A program made the position numbers and the translations under genes. This document shows, piece after piece, positions 15,973-22,709 of a stretch of DNA of 41,303 bases. Positions within the stretch are counted from its first letter, which is position 1, and each line of letters opens with the position of its first letter. The notes under the pieces are model-generated. The model searched no databases. It saw only the letters and a list, made by a program, of their open reading frames with translations, and was not told where the DNA came from. This stretch comes from Akkermansiaceae bacterium UBA6138. Its GTDB lineage: Bacteria > Verrucomicrobiota > Verrucomicrobiia > Verrucomicrobiales > DEV007. Location of the stretch: the NCBI GenBank assembly GCA_002422425.1, contig DIVG01000015.1, positions 986-42,288 on the forward strand, read 5' to 3'.

Positions 15973-16998
15973 TTACTTTCCTGGTTTTCTCACCTCCTTC
16001 TCCCGGATCGAGACCGCAGTCAGAAGCGCATGACGATCCTCGATTCCCGTGATGAGCCGGCCCGTCTCGCTCGCCACCGCCTCGACCAATTCGGTCCCAC
16101 GTAACTGAACGAGGGCATCGAACCGTTCCGGTTGCTTGGCGAGGACAAAATTCTTTGTGACTCGGGGAATCAAACCCCGGATCTTGACCGACCTGGCCGC
16201 GTCGCTGGCATCGGGAGCTGCCTCCAGTTCCTCAAGCAGTTGCATGAGCCCGAAGCAAGCTTCGTAAAAAGGAGCCTGACTCCACCAAACCGGGCTTTTG
16301 CCCTTCGGTAGAAGAAACGTCCAGTCGTCATGATTGATCCGGAACCGTCTTTCCCGCTCGCCCTCCGTGACAAATACCAATCCCGACTCCGCCATTTCAT
16401 TCAACACGACCTGAACGGTCTTGGGGCCCCAACCCGTTTCCCGAGCGATCCACGCGGGATGACCGGAACGCCCCTCAAGCAGCAACCAGGTGAAGATCTC
16501 GGCGCGGGCATTGATCCCGAAGAACGAACGCATCTTAAAGAGAAAAGCCTGCGCCTCCTTCGGATCCGGTCGGTGGCTCAGCGCGCGCAATTCGAAAGAG
16601 GATTCGCCGAACCACTCGCTCAGGTGCGGCGACGGGGACTCCCTGGAAGCGAACGACAAAAGTTTCACCGGGCTGCCGGGTGCCCGTTCGACCAGATAGC
16701 GATCCATCGCCTGAAGCAATCTCGATTCACCGAGGTCCGAGCGGAGATGCATCGATTTGAGCTTCTGGGCACCCATGAGCCTGCCGTTCACCGCCAGCCA
16801 ATCGAGTGCCTCACCAAAAAGGCGTGCGTCTCCCTTCCCAAACCGGGAGGTGGCGAGAACCAGCGCTTCGGGATCCACCACAAATGGCACCGGTCGAGAG
16901 CGGGTCGAGCCGCCCACCCCGATCGAGACCCATTGATCCCAAAGGAACTGGGTGAGCGCGTCACTCAGCGAGCGCTTTAATTCGTGGAACGAGATCAT
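15973..16998 (-). CDS. Winged-helix partner of DUF6036 nucleotidyltransferase
   Basis: A 341-residue protein. I chose the ATG at 16998 (MISFHELKRSL) over a TTG three codons upstream. The middle contains a winged helix-turn-helix at about residues 160-222 (RAEIFTWLLLEGRSGHPAWI, then GWGPKTVQVVLNEMAESGLV). The N-terminal half is helical and the C-terminal part resembles regulatory domains of AbiEi-like proteins. It overlaps the nucleotidyltransferase gene by 38 bases, so the two are translationally linked. I infer a regulator or antitoxin. The reverse of the usual AbiE order (antitoxin second) is notable. Confidence 0.6.
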   Translation of the reverse strand: MISFHELKRSLSDALTQFLWDQWVSIGVGGSTRSRPVPFVVDPEALVLATSRFGKGDARLFGEALDWLAVNGRLMGAQKLKSMHLRSDLGESRLLQAMDRYLVERAPGSPVKLLSFASRESPSPHLSEWFGESSFELRALSHRPDPKEAQAFLFKMRSFFGINARAEIFTWLLLEGRSGHPAWIARETGWGPKTVQVVLNEMAESGLVFVTEGERERRFRINHDDWTFLLPKGKSPVWWSQAPFYEACFGLMQLLEELEAAPDASDAARSVKIRGLIPRVTKNFVLAKQPERFDALVQLRGTELVEAVASETGRLITGIEDRHALLTAVSIREKEVRKPGK

Positions 16999-17578
16999 AG
17001 TGTTCAAGCTTGTGCAAGAGGTCGAGAAGTCTGGGAACCTGCGCCGTGGAAATCACCTCCCCGGTGACAAGCCAACGGGCGGTTCGTTCCGTCTCGGCGG
17101 CATCAGGAGCAAGTGCCTGAAGGTCACTCAGGTCGCGGGCTTCGCTGCGGGCCACCGCTGCGTAGAATTTCAGATAGATCTGGCCGGACCTCCCGATGAA
17201 ACTGACCCGCAGCCAGTCCCCGTAGGAGCGCTCGACCAGATCGGCGAGGAAGTCGGCCGGAAAGCGCCGAAGGTCTATCATCAACAGGGCCGTTGCAGCA
17301 TTCAGCCAGTTCGGGCGCAGGCGCTTCTCCTCCGCGACTTCGCGGGCACACTCCTTGAGAAACTCCGGAAGAGGATAAGCATCCACGATATCACCGTCCA
17401 CCTCCCCGCGCATCGCGATCACATCCACGTCATGCGTGGTCCGGGAAACAATCTCGGCAGCGAGCAGGGCCGAGCCCCCCGAGACAACGAGATGAAGGGG
17501 CCGCGCCCTTCGTTCCGCGAGAAGCTCGCCGAGGAGGGTGAGGGATTCGTGGACGATGTTGTGATCCAGTTCCGCCAT
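16961..17578 (-). CDS. DUF6036-family nucleotidyltransferase
   Basis: A 205-residue minimal nucleotidyltransferase. The motif LVVSGGSALLAAE (GGS at 34-36) is followed by THDVDVIAMRGEV, giving both catalytic aspartates (Asp50, Asp52). A helical region with YPLPEFLKECAREVAEE and a C-terminal DLSDLQALAPDAAET segment follow, as is usual for DUF6036 proteins. The active site is intact. The downstream winged-helix gene overlaps it, forming a probable toxin-antitoxin-like pair. The acceptor of the nucleotide is unknown. An inverted repeat lies 24 bases upstream of the ATG. Confidence 0.78.
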   Translation of the reverse strand: MAELDHNIVHESLTLLGELLAERRARPLHLVVSGGSALLAAEIVSRTTHDVDVIAMRGEVDGDIVDAYPLPEFLKECAREVAEEKRLRPNWLNAATALLMIDLRRFPADFLADLVERSYGDWLRVSFIGRSGQIYLKFYAAVARSEARDLSDLQALAPDAAETERTARWLVTGEVISTAQVPRLLDLLHKLEHYDLVPRIKALAE

Positions 17579-17601
17579 TTAGAGAAAATAAAGTTCTTAA
17601 T

Positions 17602-17622
17602 ATCAGAAAATCAAGTTCTGAT
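17602..17622. promoter_or_regulatory. Inverted repeat upstream of DUF6036 operon
   Basis: ATCAGAA-aatcaag-TTCTGAT, with perfect 7-base arms, lies in a short AT-rich region just before the operon. On the minus strand TTGATT overlaps it and TTTATT follows after about 16 bases, which could be a weak -35/-10 pair. The site is a candidate operator for the winged-helix partner. Confidence 0.42.
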
Positions 17623-17664
17623 TCCCTCTTTGCCCGCAAATCCCTTCCTAAGAAACGTCGCCGG

Positions 17665-17853
17665 TCAGTTGTCACTGGCGAAGTTGATCGCGGCCGAGAT
17701 CTGATCAGAGGTGATGGAGTAGTCACGTTCCACATCCTCCCGGGAATCCCCGCCAGCCAGCGCACCGACGACGGTGGACACAAGAACCCTCGTGCCCGCG
17801 ATCACCGGCGAGCCGTGGCACACGGCCGGATCGATCGAAATTCCCTCAGTCAT
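17665..17853 (-). CDS. DUF433 antitoxin-like protein, orphan
   Basis: A 62-residue DUF433 protein, the VapB45-type winged-helix antitoxin family. The signature DPAVCHGSPVIAGTRVLVST is clear and is followed by a helical part (DSREDVERDYSITSDQISAA). The length is slightly short for the family and the C-terminus ends abruptly. Normally a DUF5615 PIN-like toxin gene follows; here the next feature downstream is the control region of the DUF6036 pair. It is therefore an orphan, either a remnant or a stand-alone antidote. Confidence 0.78.
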   Translation of the reverse strand: MTEGISIDPAVCHGSPVIAGTRVLVSTVVGALAGGDSREDVERDYSITSDQISAAINFASDN

Positions 17854-17909
17854 CGAGCCATTCTAACCCTCTCCCTCATCCAGAGCAAGACGGCAGGCTG
17901 CCCCTTGTT

Positions 17910-17940
17910 CTCAACCTCAACCCCTCAACCCCTCAACCCC
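17910..17940. repeat. Short tandem CTCAACCCC repeat
   Basis: Three to four copies of a 9-base unit, CTCAACCCC, stand directly before the transposase remnant. The opposite strand carries runs of four G separated by TTGA, so it could form a G-quadruplex. It may be a slippage product at an insertion boundary. Confidence 0.6.
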
Positions 17941-18464
17941 TACTAAAACCGAGGACCCTCTACTTGGTCACGACCTTGTTGGACGTGGAAGCCCATCCGG
18001 ACGAAGAGGTCGCGGAGGTCTACCACCAGCGCTGGGGTATCGAGGTGAAGATACGCGACATCAAGACGACGATGAAGTTCGAGATGCTCCGCGTGAAGAC
18101 TCCGGCGATGGCGCACCGCACCGTCAAGATGATCCAGATTGCCTACAACCTGATCAAGGCGAAGCAGGCGGAGGCAATCCGGGGCGAGGCCGTCACTCTC
18201 GAAGAGCTGGGGTTCAAGGCGACGCTCGACCTCATCGATGAAAGCCTCGGCGGCTTCGCCGGACAGATCCGACACCCCCGCCTCCTGGCACACGCGCTCG
18301 ACCTGTTCGAGGAAAGGCTCCGGGAACGGCTTCTCCCGATAAGGCCCGGACGGCAGGAGCCGAGGGCGGTGAAAACACGACCAAAACCTCACCAATATCT
18401 AACCAAACCAAGGCACGAGTTCATCGAAATCCAGCACCGGGAAGGTTACCGCAAGGCGGCTTAA
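17941..18464 (+). pseudogene. IS4-type transposase, C-terminal remnant
   Basis: The 3' part of a DDE transposase of the IS4 kind. The catalytic Glu region is present (VAEVYHQRWGIEVKIRDIK, the Y-R-E signature), followed by the helix with MKFEMLRVKTPAMAHRTVKM. The frame is already coding at 17960 (YLVTTLLDVEAHP), but the first two catalytic aspartates and all the N-terminal part are missing. It cannot be active. The tail after residue 110 is Arg-rich. No terminal inverted repeats were found. It marks an old insertion and deletion event. Confidence 0.78.
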
Positions 18465-18566
18465 TTCCGTGCCATTCCGGTCAGTCCCCGGATGCACCTC
18501 TTCGATCTGGAGGAAGTGAAGGCGGCGCTTCGCGAGAAGTATGGAGTCAGCGCATCGGATCGGTAA
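18465..18566 (+). pseudogene. C-terminal remnant of an HTH/excisionase-like protein
   Basis: Directly after the transposase stop, in the same frame, 33 codons read FRAIPVSPRMHLFDLEEVKA and end ALREKYGVSASDR before a TAA. This looks like the end of a small helix-turn-helix (excisionase-type) DNA-binding protein, where a phrase like LFDLEEVKAAL closes the domain. The N-terminal part is absent, presumably removed by the insertion. Short length keeps confidence low. Confidence 0.4.
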
Positions 18567-18589
18567 GCGATCTTTGGTGCGCAACAAAC

Positions 18590-19459
18590 TCAGTCTGCCG
18601 CCGTCACCCGCTCAACAAGAGCGCCGAAGAACGGGGTGCTCCAGAGCGCCAATTCGTCGGCGTCCCGAATGAAGGGTCGGACGTCCGCCTTGGCCTGTTC
18701 GAAATCGACCGTCGCGAATCGTTCGCGGAGGCGTTCTTTCAGCGCATCCAGATCGAGCTTCCGGGATGATTTCCAATGCCCGGTCTGCTTCATCCGCTTC
18801 TGCAGGTGGGCGAGGTGGCACGGGACATTCCGGCCGAGATACCAGATGAAATCGTAGAAGTCCCTGCCCTTCACTCGATCTTTCCAGTTACGGCAGAGGA
18901 TCGCGTGAAGCTTCCCGGCGAACAGGTCTGGCAAGGTGAAGAGTTTGACTTGAAACGGGATCGGAACGAGCAAGGTCTGGACTTCGTAATCCGCACCCGG
19001 AGGAGGATTGGTATCGATCTCCAGCTTGATCTTGATCTTCTGGGCTCCCGGGAGGCGATCACGCAGCCCTCCAGGCGCTCCGATGCTCAGGAGGTTGACC
19101 CGGGTCTCGCCCTTGATGAAGGCCGAATCGATGGCAGTCTCGAACCGCTTCGATTTTTGCTCGACCTCGAAGGTGAATCCCATGGATGCCAGCTCGGCCC
19201 GGATCGATTCGAGATGGGAAGATATCTCAAATTCCGTGTCAGGAACCAACAGGGAAAAGTCCATGCCCTCCGAGAAACGGGGAAGCCCATGAACGATGCG
19301 CAGAGCAGTGCCGCCATAGAAGGCGGCGTGTTCATAGAATTTCGAACGCCAGAGTCCGAGCAGTGCCAGTTCCTGAATGATTTCCTTGAGCGCGTTCTCC
19401 CAGTCCTTGATCGATTGCGGGCGGTAACGTTCGATGAGGCTTTGCAGTGCCTGATTCAT
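18590..19459 (-). CDS. abiEii: AbiEii-family nucleotidyltransferase with altered active site
   Basis: A 289-residue AbiEii toxin-family protein, a nucleotidyltransferase of type IV toxin-antitoxin systems. Family features: AAFYGGTALRIVHGLPRFS (GG at 49-50), the DxD position, the KLFTLPDLFAGKLHAI region and KGRDFYDFIWYLGR. The usual SEDxDF motif reads SEGMDFSLL, so the first catalytic aspartate is Gly65 (codon at 19265-19267) and only Asp67 remains. One base change would restore it. The protein may be a dead toxin. The ATG overlaps the antitoxin stop (ATGA at 19456-19459). It is otherwise full length. Confidence 0.85.
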   Translation of the reverse strand: MNQALQSLIERYRPQSIKDWENALKEIIQELALLGLWRSKFYEHAAFYGGTALRIVHGLPRFSEGMDFSLLVPDTEFEISSHLESIRAELASMGFTFEVEQKSKRFETAIDSAFIKGETRVNLLSIGAPGGLRDRLPGAQKIKIKLEIDTNPPPGADYEVQTLLVPIPFQVKLFTLPDLFAGKLHAILCRNWKDRVKGRDFYDFIWYLGRNVPCHLAHLQKRMKQTGHWKSSRKLDLDALKERLRERFATVDFEQAKADVRPFIRDADELALWSTPFFGALVERVTAAD

Positions 19460-20136
19460 GCGGTGGGAGAGATTGAGGTCTGATTCTTTTCAAGCCATCG
19501 GGCAAAAGCGGTGACGTTCTTTCTTTGGTAGCGAGACGAGATCTCCTGGACCATCGACAAGCGAAAGGTGGACAGAGCGGCGGGTTCGATGCGGAGGTCG
19601 TCTTCAAGCAGAGCTGGCACATCCCGCATCGCCTGTAAGCCTTTCACCTGGGCGATCCGGTCACAAAGTGCCTTTTCGGGTTCTGCGAGAAACCACGACC
19701 CGCCCTTGCCGGATTCGAGGCGCACTCCTAGAGGAAAGGCTTTTTCGCTGATCGGCGTGTAGTTGAAACGACCCAAAGGCGTTCGAAACTGCCTGGCTCG
19801 CTTGGAGGTCATGCAGGTGATTTCGTCGACTCGTTCCGGAATCAGTCCGTGGTAGGCCAGGGCCGCCTCCAGGCTGACGTAGGAAGGACCATAGATCAGC
19901 CCAGACAAAACCCATGGGTCGATCTCCGGTAGCTGTCCCGGACGGGAGCCGGGGACATAGAGCCCTTTCTTGACCCGGATGATCTCGCCGCTGCGGCAAA
20001 GCGCCTGAATTTTGTTTCTCGGCGCACCAAATCGACCTTCCAAGCGATCCATGAGGAGTTGGTAGTCGAACGGGGTGTCGGTTGGTAGTGGTAGAAGATT
20101 CACATAATTGTCAGTATGTTGAGTTAAAATCAACAT
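19456..20136 (-). CDS. abiEi: AbiEi-family antitoxin/repressor
   Basis: A 226-residue antitoxin of the AbiE type. The N-terminal winged helix is visible at residues about 25-65 (NKIQALCRSGEIIRVKKGLY), followed by the conserved SYVSLEAALAYHGLIPE, FRTPLGRFNYTPISEKAF and the EPEKALCDRI signature. It represses the operon and counters AbiEii. The ATG at 20136 lies inside the right arm of a 15-base inverted repeat; a GTG 11 codons later, just downstream of the repeat, is an alternative start. No strong Shine-Dalgarno sequence precedes either. Overlap with abiEii indicates coupling. Confidence 0.87.
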   Translation of the reverse strand: MLILTQHTDNYVNLLPLPTDTPFDYQLLMDRLEGRFGAPRNKIQALCRSGEIIRVKKGLYVPGSRPGQLPEIDPWVLSGLIYGPSYVSLEAALAYHGLIPERVDEITCMTSKRARQFRTPLGRFNYTPISEKAFPLGVRLESGKGGSWFLAEPEKALCDRIAQVKGLQAMRDVPALLEDDLRIEPAALSTFRLSMVQEISSRYQRKNVTAFARWLEKNQTSISPTA

Positions 20137-20144
20137 ACTGACAA
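20108..20144. promoter_or_regulatory. Long perfect inverted repeat, AbiEi operator candidate
   Basis: TTGTCAGTATGTTGA, a seven-base spacer, then TCAACATACTGACAA: two perfect 15-base arms. The repeat overlaps the annotated abiEi start codon. AbiEi proteins are known to bind inverted repeats in their own promoters, so this is a strong operator candidate. Confidence 0.7.
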
Positions 20145-20378
20145 ATTCAAGCGTTTTTACTGCCAGATATGGGGTTCATCTTCAGAAACTCATCCCACGC
20201 CATGACCTCGGGATGGGCATTGACCAGCTTCCGCACAGCGTCTGAAAGCCGGGAGAACTCGATTCATTGCGGGACCCGACGTCCGGAACCTCGGGCAGTC
20301 CGCACACTTCGCAGGACAATTTCTCGACCGCCTCCGGGCCGACTTGGCGAATCCACCGCACCTGAAGTGGTCCCGGAA
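20145..20378. other. Scar region between abiE operon and transposase tail
   Basis: No complete gene is present. On the minus strand 38 codons (20263-20147) read as the end of a protein (RLSDAVRKLVNAHPEVMAWD) with a stop immediately upstream and no start, so a truncated gene is likely. Near 20362-20381, TGAAGTGGTCCCGGAAAAC resembles an IS3-type terminal repeat. The stretch looks like a junction of deleted mobile elements. Confidence 0.35.
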
Positions 20379-20552
20379 AACGGAGCCAGAATTGACAAGT
20401 GGGTGGATTTCTACAACCATCGCCGCAAGCATCAGTCGTTGCACTACGAGATTCCCTGGAGCCACTATCGCCCCGGATCGACCAAAACAGAACGAGAAAC
20501 ACTAACGCGGCAACAATTTACCTCGCGGGGGACCGAGGCCAGGGCGGCCTAA
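20379..20552 (+). pseudogene. IS3-type transposase (OrfB), C-terminal fragment
   Basis: Fifty-seven codons encode the end of an integrase-core transposase: RIDKWVDFYNHRRKHQSLHY followed by EIPWSHYRPG, the usual last part of IS3-family OrfB, and an Arg/Thr-rich tail. None of the DDE catalytic residues is included. A sequence like an IS3 end lies immediately upstream, suggesting an internally deleted element. A terminator-like hairpin begins at the stop codon. Confidence 0.65.
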
Positions 20553-20568
20553 AAAGGCTTCGCCTTTT
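20552..20568. terminator. Perfect hairpin, terminator-like on both strands
   Basis: AAAAGGC-ttc-GCCTTTT: perfect 7-base arms with a 3-base loop, ending in T runs on both strands. It lies 105 bases past the LOG gene stop on the minus strand and at the end of the transposase remnant on the plus strand, so it can serve either. Confidence 0.55.
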
Positions 20569-20673
20569 CAGGGACCCCGCCCTAGCCTCAAAATAACCTG
20601 CCTCCGGCAGCTTCAATAAAAACGCTTTGCAACTGGTTCCGTTTCCAGATCCACTTTAATCGCTGTGCGTCTT

Positions 20674-21525
20674 TTAACGTGTGGCGAGTCCTTTTTCGCC
20701 GAGTAGCGGAGACCATTTCGGGGTTCCCTGAGCGACGCGCAGGCCGAACTGTTTGACGGCGTTTTCCTGTAAATGGGCGATGGCTTCGTCGACTGAATCG
20801 GTCCAGAGGATCAGGTCGAGATCCCCGGGGCTGATGGTTGCGCCGGTGAGCATGTCTTCCATCATTTGGCGCATCCCGGGGTAGAACCCGGTGCCCATTA
20901 CGACGATGGGGAAATTCCGGATTTTGCCGGTTTGGATTAGGGTGAGGGCCTCGAAGAGTTCGTCCATCGTCCCGAACCCGCCGGGCATAATGACAAAGCC
21001 GTAGCTGTATTTGATGAGGAGCGTTTTCCTAACAAAGAAATGCTCCATCGTGACCCAGCGGTCGAGGTAGGGGTTGTGGCTTTGTTCGAAGGGCAGCTTG
21101 ATGTTGCACCCGACGCTGCGTCCGCCGACGTCCTTTGCGCCGCGGTTGGCCGCCTCCATGATCCCGGGGCCGCCGCCGGTCATAACGGTGAATCCCATCC
21201 CGGCAATCGCCGCGCCCATTTCCCGGGCCATCACGTAATAGGGATGGTCGTCGGTAAAACGCGCCGAGCCGAAGACAGTGACACACGGACCGACAAAGTG
21301 GAGCGAACGGAAGCCGGTGAGAAAGTCGCGCACCACGCCCATAAGCAGCGAAAATTCGCGAAAGCGGGTGTTCGGTCCGTGGAGAAGGACTCGATCCACC
21401 ATGCGTCTGGTGAAGGCCTCTTCTTCACGGATCTCCTGCGGGGTCACGGGTGGAAGCGGGGCGTGCGATCCACCGAGGGAGGGAGCGGGATCAGATTCGC
21501 GGTCAAAGAGCGGAGGTGTCGACAT
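20674..21525 (-). CDS. LOG-family protein (cytokinin riboside 5'-monophosphate phosphoribohydrolase-like)
   Basis: A 283-residue Rossmann-fold protein of the LOG/TIGR00730 family. Key features are VTVFGSARF near residue 85, TGGGPGIMEAANRGA near 117-130 and the diagnostic PGGFGTMDELFEA at 181-193. LOG enzymes split nucleoside 5'-monophosphates into base and ribose 5-phosphate; in bacteria the family includes PpnN-type nucleosidases. I used the ATG at 21525 because the only upstream alternative is a TTG. The N-terminal 50 residues are longer than the minimal family. It appears to be a single-gene unit. Confidence 0.88.
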   Translation of the reverse strand: MSTPPLFDRESDPAPSLGGSHAPLPPVTPQEIREEEAFTRRMVDRVLLHGPNTRFREFSLLMGVVRDFLTGFRSLHFVGPCVTVFGSARFTDDHPYYVMAREMGAAIAGMGFTVMTGGGPGIMEAANRGAKDVGGRSVGCNIKLPFEQSHNPYLDRWVTMEHFFVRKTLLIKYSYGFVIMPGGFGTMDELFEALTLIQTGKIRNFPIVVMGTGFYPGMRQMMEDMLTGATISPGDLDLILWTDSVDEAIAHLQENAVKQFGLRVAQGTPKWSPLLGEKGLATR

Positions 21526-21578
21526 GAGTTTTGCAAATAAGACGATCGGCGAGCGGGCTTCGTTCAAACGGGGGCGAA

Positions 21579-22709
21579 CTATCGCCGATTGATAACCCGC
21601 GTGTCGAGTGTCTCACCGGCGAGGTTTTTGATCTCCACGCGCATCGTCGGGGCGTCTTTGGTGAAGGTGAGGAGGAGGTAATTGTCCTCCTGTGTGACGA
21701 ATGCCGATTGCGGGTCTTTGTAAAGATCGCCGTTGCCTTTGAGGCAGGTGTTGAAGTAGGGAACGCCGCCGACCTCGGCGCGCTCGCCGAAATAACCGAA
21801 GCCGGTGATGACCGCGCTGGCCTTTTGAAAGGGCGGCAACCAGGCCCCGCCGTCGTAGCCGCGCATGGTGGCGTTCCTTTCGTTGTTCACGGTGATGAGA
21901 AAGGGCGCGTCGCTGCGGGCGACTTCGGTCGCATACCAGCGGTGCTGGACCGAGTCGCGCGTTACGGGCTGGTTCGTCTGCCAGGTCGTGCCGGCGTCGC
22001 TGATGTGATTCGCATCGAGGGCGAGAAAGCGCACGCCGTGTCCGGTGAGGTCGAAGCGCCATTTCCAGCCCTCGTCAGGAAGGGGGAAAAAGGCACGGTA
22101 GTCCGTGGCCTCAATGTCATAGACGGCATGGGCGGGCGGCTTCGGTCCGCGCGGGGAGAGCTCGCGGTCATGATTGCCGAGCACGGGCATGAACGGAGTG
22201 CCGCGAAAGAGATCGCGCTGCGAATCGATGAAGTCACTGAATGCCCGCGTGCCCTCGAGTCCTTTCTCATGGAGACTCGCGACATTATCGCCGGCGGTGA
22301 GGAGGAGGTGAAGGTCCTCTTTCACGAGGATGGAGAGATTGCGGTCGCGGGCGTATCCCCGATCGGCAAAGAGGCCAACCCGAATGACTTCGCCGGTGTA
22401 GCCTTTGAAGGAATAAACGGCCGACTCGTCCGCCCCGCTCCTGACCCGGTAGAAATGTCGCGGTGTCTCCTGATCGAGAGGAATCTCGACGTGGTGCAGG
22501 GTGACTGCTTCGGTGGAACCGGCTTCTTTGCCGAGCGTCCCATCGCTGCCGTATTCCACAAGCGACGGTCCGGGCGTGTCAGTTTCCCAGTTCACTGTGA
22601 TCCGGGCGCTGTCATTGACCGCATGGGTCAGCCAGATGCGTTCTATTGTCGCGGCATCGAGGGACGCGGTGCCGAGGAGAAAAAGAATGAGGGGCAGGAA
22701 GCGGGGCAT
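21579..22709 (-). CDS. Secreted metallophosphoesterase-like protein, degenerate ligands
   Basis: A 376-residue exported protein. A signal peptide (PLILFLLGTASLDAA) is followed by an Fn3-like domain of the purple-acid-phosphatase type (residues about 25-105), then a calcineurin-like phosphoesterase domain. The first metal motifs are present: Asp116 in FADRGY, Gly140-Asp141-Asn142 and GNHD at 178-181. The C-terminal histidine motifs are not: the VxxH position reads ITVNNER (about 272-278) and the GHxH position reads GFGY (303-306). The protein may have lost phosphatase activity or use other ligands. The start overlaps the rsuA stop (TAATG). Confidence 0.82.
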   Translation of the reverse strand: MPRFLPLILFLLGTASLDAATIERIWLTHAVNDSARITVNWETDTPGPSLVEYGSDGTLGKEAGSTEAVTLHHVEIPLDQETPRHFYRVRSGADESAVYSFKGYTGEVIRVGLFADRGYARDRNLSILVKEDLHLLLTAGDNVASLHEKGLEGTRAFSDFIDSQRDLFRGTPFMPVLGNHDRELSPRGPKPPAHAVYDIEATDYRAFFPLPDEGWKWRFDLTGHGVRFLALDANHISDAGTTWQTNQPVTRDSVQHRWYATEVARSDAPFLITVNNERNATMRGYDGGAWLPPFQKASAVITGFGYFGERAEVGGVPYFNTCLKGNGDLYKDPQSAFVTQEDNYLLLTFTKDAPTMRVEIKNLAGETLDTRVINRR

